Source of the DNA: Halomarina rubra
Lineage (GTDB): Archaea; Halobacteriota; Halobacteria; Halobacteriales; Haloarculaceae
Direction: 5' to 3'
Length of the DNA: 64,000 nt
NCBI RefSeq assembly: GCF_023699475.1
Contig: NZ_JALXFV010000008.1
Coordinates: forward strand, 1 to 64,000
Part shown: positions 61,802 to 64,000 of the stretch, piece by piece
Layout: the number at the start of each line of letters is the position of its first letter
Numbering within the stretch: position 1 is the stretch's first letter
Position numbers and translations under genes: made by a program
Notes under the pieces: generated by a model
Told to the model about the DNA's origin: nothing
Seen by the model: the letters and a program-made list of their open reading frames with translations, nothing else
The model's database searches: none

Positions 61802-62899
61802 TCAGGTCGTCGGCCGCTCCTCGACGGGGTCGGTCGGGTCCGCGAGTTCGCCGGTGACCGCCTCCATCGCGTCCGTCGCGGTCAGCAGGCCGACCACCTC
61901 GCCGTCCTCGACGACGAGTGCGAGTTCCTGGTTCTCGTCCTGGAAGACGTCGAGCGCCTCGCTGATGCTCGTCTCGGGGTCGAACGTCAGGGGCGGGGCC
62001 GCGAGGTCGGCGAACGTCCGCTCGCCGTCGCGGAGTTCGTCGAAGTGGCGAGTCACCACCGGGATGTAGACGATGCCCTCGAACTCTTCGAGGGAGTCGC
62101 CGACGAGCGGGAACCGCGTGTGGGGGTTGTCTTCGAGGACCTCGAGGTTCGTCTCGACGTCCTTCGTCGTCGAGAGCGCCGCGATAGCGTCGCGCGGGAC
62201 CATCTCGGTGCGGACGGTGAGACGGTCGATGTCGAGGGCGGCCTGGATCTCCTCCTGGCGTTCCTCGGGCATGTCGACGTCGTCGAGCATCTCGTCCAGG
62301 TTCCGGCGCAGGTCCGCCCGCGACTCGATGACGTCGGCCTCGGCTTCGAGCCACGCGCCGGTCATCTCGACGCCCATCAGCTTGAGCGTCCCCTTCGCGA
62401 CCCAGTCGCCGAGCGTGATGAGCGGCGAGATGAGGTAGTGGAACCAGTACAGCGGCGTCGCACCGTAGCGACACACCTGCCGCGAGCGCTCGACGCCGAG
62501 GTACGTCGGCGTCTGCTCGCCGTGGGTGAGGTGGAGCAGGTTGATGATACCGAACGCGATGAGCGACCCGGCACCGACCGAGGCGAGCGCACTGTCCTCG
62601 AACAGCGGTTCGAACAGCGCGGCGAGGGCGGGTTCGGCGACGATACCGACCGCGATGCTCGACGCGGTGATACCAACCTGACACGTCGTCAGGTAGATTT
62701 CGAGTTCGTTCGTCATCTCCCAGGCGCGTTCGAGTTTGGGGTTCCCACCGACGAACTCCTCTTCGGAGAACTGACGCGCACGGGTCAGAGCGAACTCGAT
62801 GGCGACGAAGAAGCCGTTGGCGAGGATGAGGAGGACCCCCGCGAACAGGCGGAGACCGACCTCCGCGCCGGACGCTTGCAAGGCTTGGGCTGCGGTCAT
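61802..62899 (-). CDS. CNNM/CorC family membrane protein with CBS pair
   Basis: This 365-residue protein starts with the CNNM domain: four membrane helices with FFVAIEFALTRARQF, LTTCQVGITASSIAVG and LTHGEQTPTYLGV. A cytoplasmic CBS pair follows (EMVPRDAIAALSTT, HTRFPLVGDSLEEFEGIVYIP, EALDVFQDENQELALVVEDGEVVGLLTATDAMEAV). The C-terminal CorC_HlyC domain found in many relatives is absent. Such proteins are linked to Mg2+ or Co2+ transport. A TATA-like gttttttaga read on the minus strand (62918-62929) lies about 27 bases before the ATG. Confidence 0.87.
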   Translation of the reverse strand: MTAAQALQASGAEVGLRLFAGVLLILANGFFVAIEFALTRARQFSEEEFVGGNPKLERAWEMTNELEIYLTTCQVGITASSIAVGIVAEPALAALFEPLFEDSALASVGAGSLIAFGIINLLHLTHGEQTPTYLGVERSRQVCRYGATPLYWFHYLISPLITLGDWVAKGTLKLMGVEMTGAWLEAEADVIESRADLRRNLDEMLDDVDMPEERQEEIQAALDIDRLTVRTEMVPRDAIAALSTTKDVETNLEVLEDNPHTRFPLVGDSLEEFEGIVYIPVVTRHFDELRDGERTFADLAAPPLTFDPETSISEALDVFQDENQELALVVEDGEVVGLLTATDAMEAVTGELADPTDPVEERPTT

Positions 62900-62996
62900 C
62901 CCGATGAACTACCCGGAGAGACTCTAAAAAACTGGTGCCACCGGGACTCTCCGGACCGTTTCGGTCGGCCCCTCGACAGCTTCACTCGAAGGGGAA

Positions 62997-64000
62997 TCAG
63001 TCGCTCAACACGGCCCGGTAGCGCTCGCCCGCCGCCGTCGGTGCGTCGAGTTCCGCACGGACGCGCTCGGAGAGCCACGGGCGGTCGTTCGCCCCCGACC
63101 CGTCCAGGAAGCGTTCGTACACCGGCAGTCGTTCGCACAACGGGACCGCCGCGTCCTCGGCGATGGCCTCCAGTTCGCGCAGCGCGGGCCACGCGTAGTC
63201 CGGGTTGATGTGGTCGTCGGTCACCGGTGAGACGCCCCCGAGGTCGTCGACGCCGCAGTCGAGCACCTCGCGGACGGGCGCGAGGTTCGGTGGCACCTGT
63301 ACGCTCACCGCTTCGGGCAAGGCGACGCGGGCCATCGCCACCACGCGACGCAGCGTCTCGACGCCCGGCGTCTCCCCGCGCCAGCGCTCGTTGGTCGCGA
63401 CCGGTTGGACGATGACCTCCTGGACGTGGTCGTAGCGTTCGTGCAGTTCCCGTATCGCCAACAGCGACTCCGCCCGGTCGTGCCACGTCTCGCCGATGCC
63501 GACGAGGACGCCCGTCGTGAACGGGACGCCGAGCTCGCCGGCGGTGCGGATGGTCGCGAGGCGCTGGCCGGGGGACTTCGCGCGCGGACCGCCGTGGGCT
63601 TGGACGTCGGCGGTCGTCTCCAGCATCACGCCCATCGAGGCGTTCAGGTCCGCGACGTGCGCCATCTGTTCGCGGGTCTGGTCGCCGGGGTTCGAGTGGG
63701 GCAGTAGGCCCTCGTCCAGGGCTATCTCACAGGCCTCGCGCAGGTACTCGTGGATGGAGTCGTGGCCCCAGTCGGCCAACTGGTCGTGAACCGCCGTGTA
63801 GCGGTCGTCGGGGTCGTCCCCGAACGTGAACAGCGCCTCCGTACAACCGGCGTCCGAACCGCGTCGACAGACGTCCCGGACCTCCTCGGGCGACAACAAC
63901 GACGCCTGTCCGGGGACGTCGTAGTACGTGCAGTAGGTGCAGGTGTAGCGACACGCCGTCGTCAGCGGGACGAACACGTTCCGTGCGAACGTCAGTTCGG
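62997..64000 (-). CDS. cofG: F420 chromophore (FO) synthase subunit CofG, 5' end outside window
   Basis: The frame runs off the right edge without a start; the first visible residues ELTFARNVFVPLTTACRYTCTYC include the C-x3-C-x2-C radical SAM motif. VLVGIGETWHDRAESLLAIRELHERYDHVQEVIVQP and PPNLAPVREVLDCGVDDLGGVSPVTDDHINP are typical of CofG, which with CofH makes FO. The 334 visible residues lack only the first few of the family. It is separated from cofH by the CNNM and propeller genes. Confidence 0.93.
   Translation of the reverse strand, partial: ELTFARNVFVPLTTACRYTCTYCTYYDVPGQASLLSPEEVRDVCRRGSDAGCTEALFTFGDDPDDRYTAVHDQLADWGHDSIHEYLREACEIALDEGLLPHSNPGDQTREQMAHVADLNASMGVMLETTADVQAHGGPRAKSPGQRLATIRTAGELGVPFTTGVLVGIGETWHDRAESLLAIRELHERYDHVQEVIVQPVATNERWRGETPGVETLRRVVAMARVALPEAVSVQVPPNLAPVREVLDCGVDDLGGVSPVTDDHINPDYAWPALRELEAIAEDAAVPLCERLPVYERFLDGSGANDRPWLSERVRAELDAPTAAGERYRAVLSD

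Noticed and set aside
1-64000. CRISPR arrays, phage genes or insertion sequences
   Set aside because: No regularly spaced repeats, Cas proteins, integrase or transposase motifs were found on either strand.

Overview
This window is a GC-rich (roughly two-thirds G+C) piece of a haloarchaeal chromosome (class Halobacteria). The evidence is the strongly acidic predicted proteins, twin-arginine (Tat) lipoprotein signals on the secreted solute-binding proteins, TATA boxes about 27 bases before start codons (leaderless transcripts), archaeosine and F420 genes, and the AglF/AglM-type S-layer glycosylation genes. No transposase, phage gene or CRISPR array is visible. The gene content is mostly chromosomal housekeeping with a few accessory clusters.

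Layout, left to right. 1-7.1 kb: a truncated site-2-type membrane protease, a PEBP/YbhB protein, a solute-binding lipoprotein behind a perfect iron-box-like dyad, and a mutS-mutL mismatch-repair operon. 7.2-14 kb: a sugar-nucleotide cluster with three SDR epimerases (the first resembles UDP-sulfoquinovose synthase SQD1), an aglF-type nucleotidyltransferase, an aglM-type UDP-glucose dehydrogenase and a TIM-barrel sugar isomerase. 14-20.2 kb: a large RND/MMPL exporter divergent from a TrmB-type regulator, trmY, a membrane GT2 glycosyltransferase, an EamA half-transporter and tRNA-Pro(CGG). 21-27.5 kb: a complete dipeptide/oligopeptide ABC transporter operon (dppABCDF order, minus strand). 27.8-34.5 kb: an APC permease, a PH-domain protein, an internally duplicated unknown protein, a P-loop kinase, a CHY zinc finger, a Nudix hydrolase, a DUF4870 protein, an HTH regulator and a Tat-exported lipase. 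34.6-40.8 kb: tgtA and arcS with small membrane proteins between them. 40.9-49.3 kb: a TMEM165-like transporter, an aldehyde:ferredoxin oxidoreductase (AOR) paralogue without Fe-S ligands in an operon with a SAMP/MoaD-like protein and two unknown small proteins, a SIMPL protein, a methyltransferase and a canonical AOR. 49.5-54.4 kb: two tandem VanZ proteins, raSEA, an orphan DNA methyltransferase, an enoyl-CoA hydratase and a CPA2 antiporter. 54.5-64 kb: purS-purQ, a purU interrupted by an in-frame TAG, a PQQ-type propeller lipoprotein, purC, cofH, a Tat-exported propeller, a CNNM/CBS protein and cofG running off the right edge.

The genes group into several pathways: archaeosine formation at tRNA G15 (tgtA, arcS, raSEA), F420 chromophore synthesis (cofG, cofH), purine synthesis (purS, purQ, purC, purU), surface glycosylation (aglF, aglM, epimerases, GT2) and tungsto-/molybdo-pterin enzymes (two AORs and a MoaD-like carrier).

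The most unusual observations are the amber codon that interrupts purU, the AOR paralogue that has lost all four cluster cysteines yet sits in a tight operon with a ubiquitin-like carrier, and several near-perfect inverted repeats placed at the predicted transcription start of leaderless genes. All function calls come from reading motifs by eye; no database search was run.
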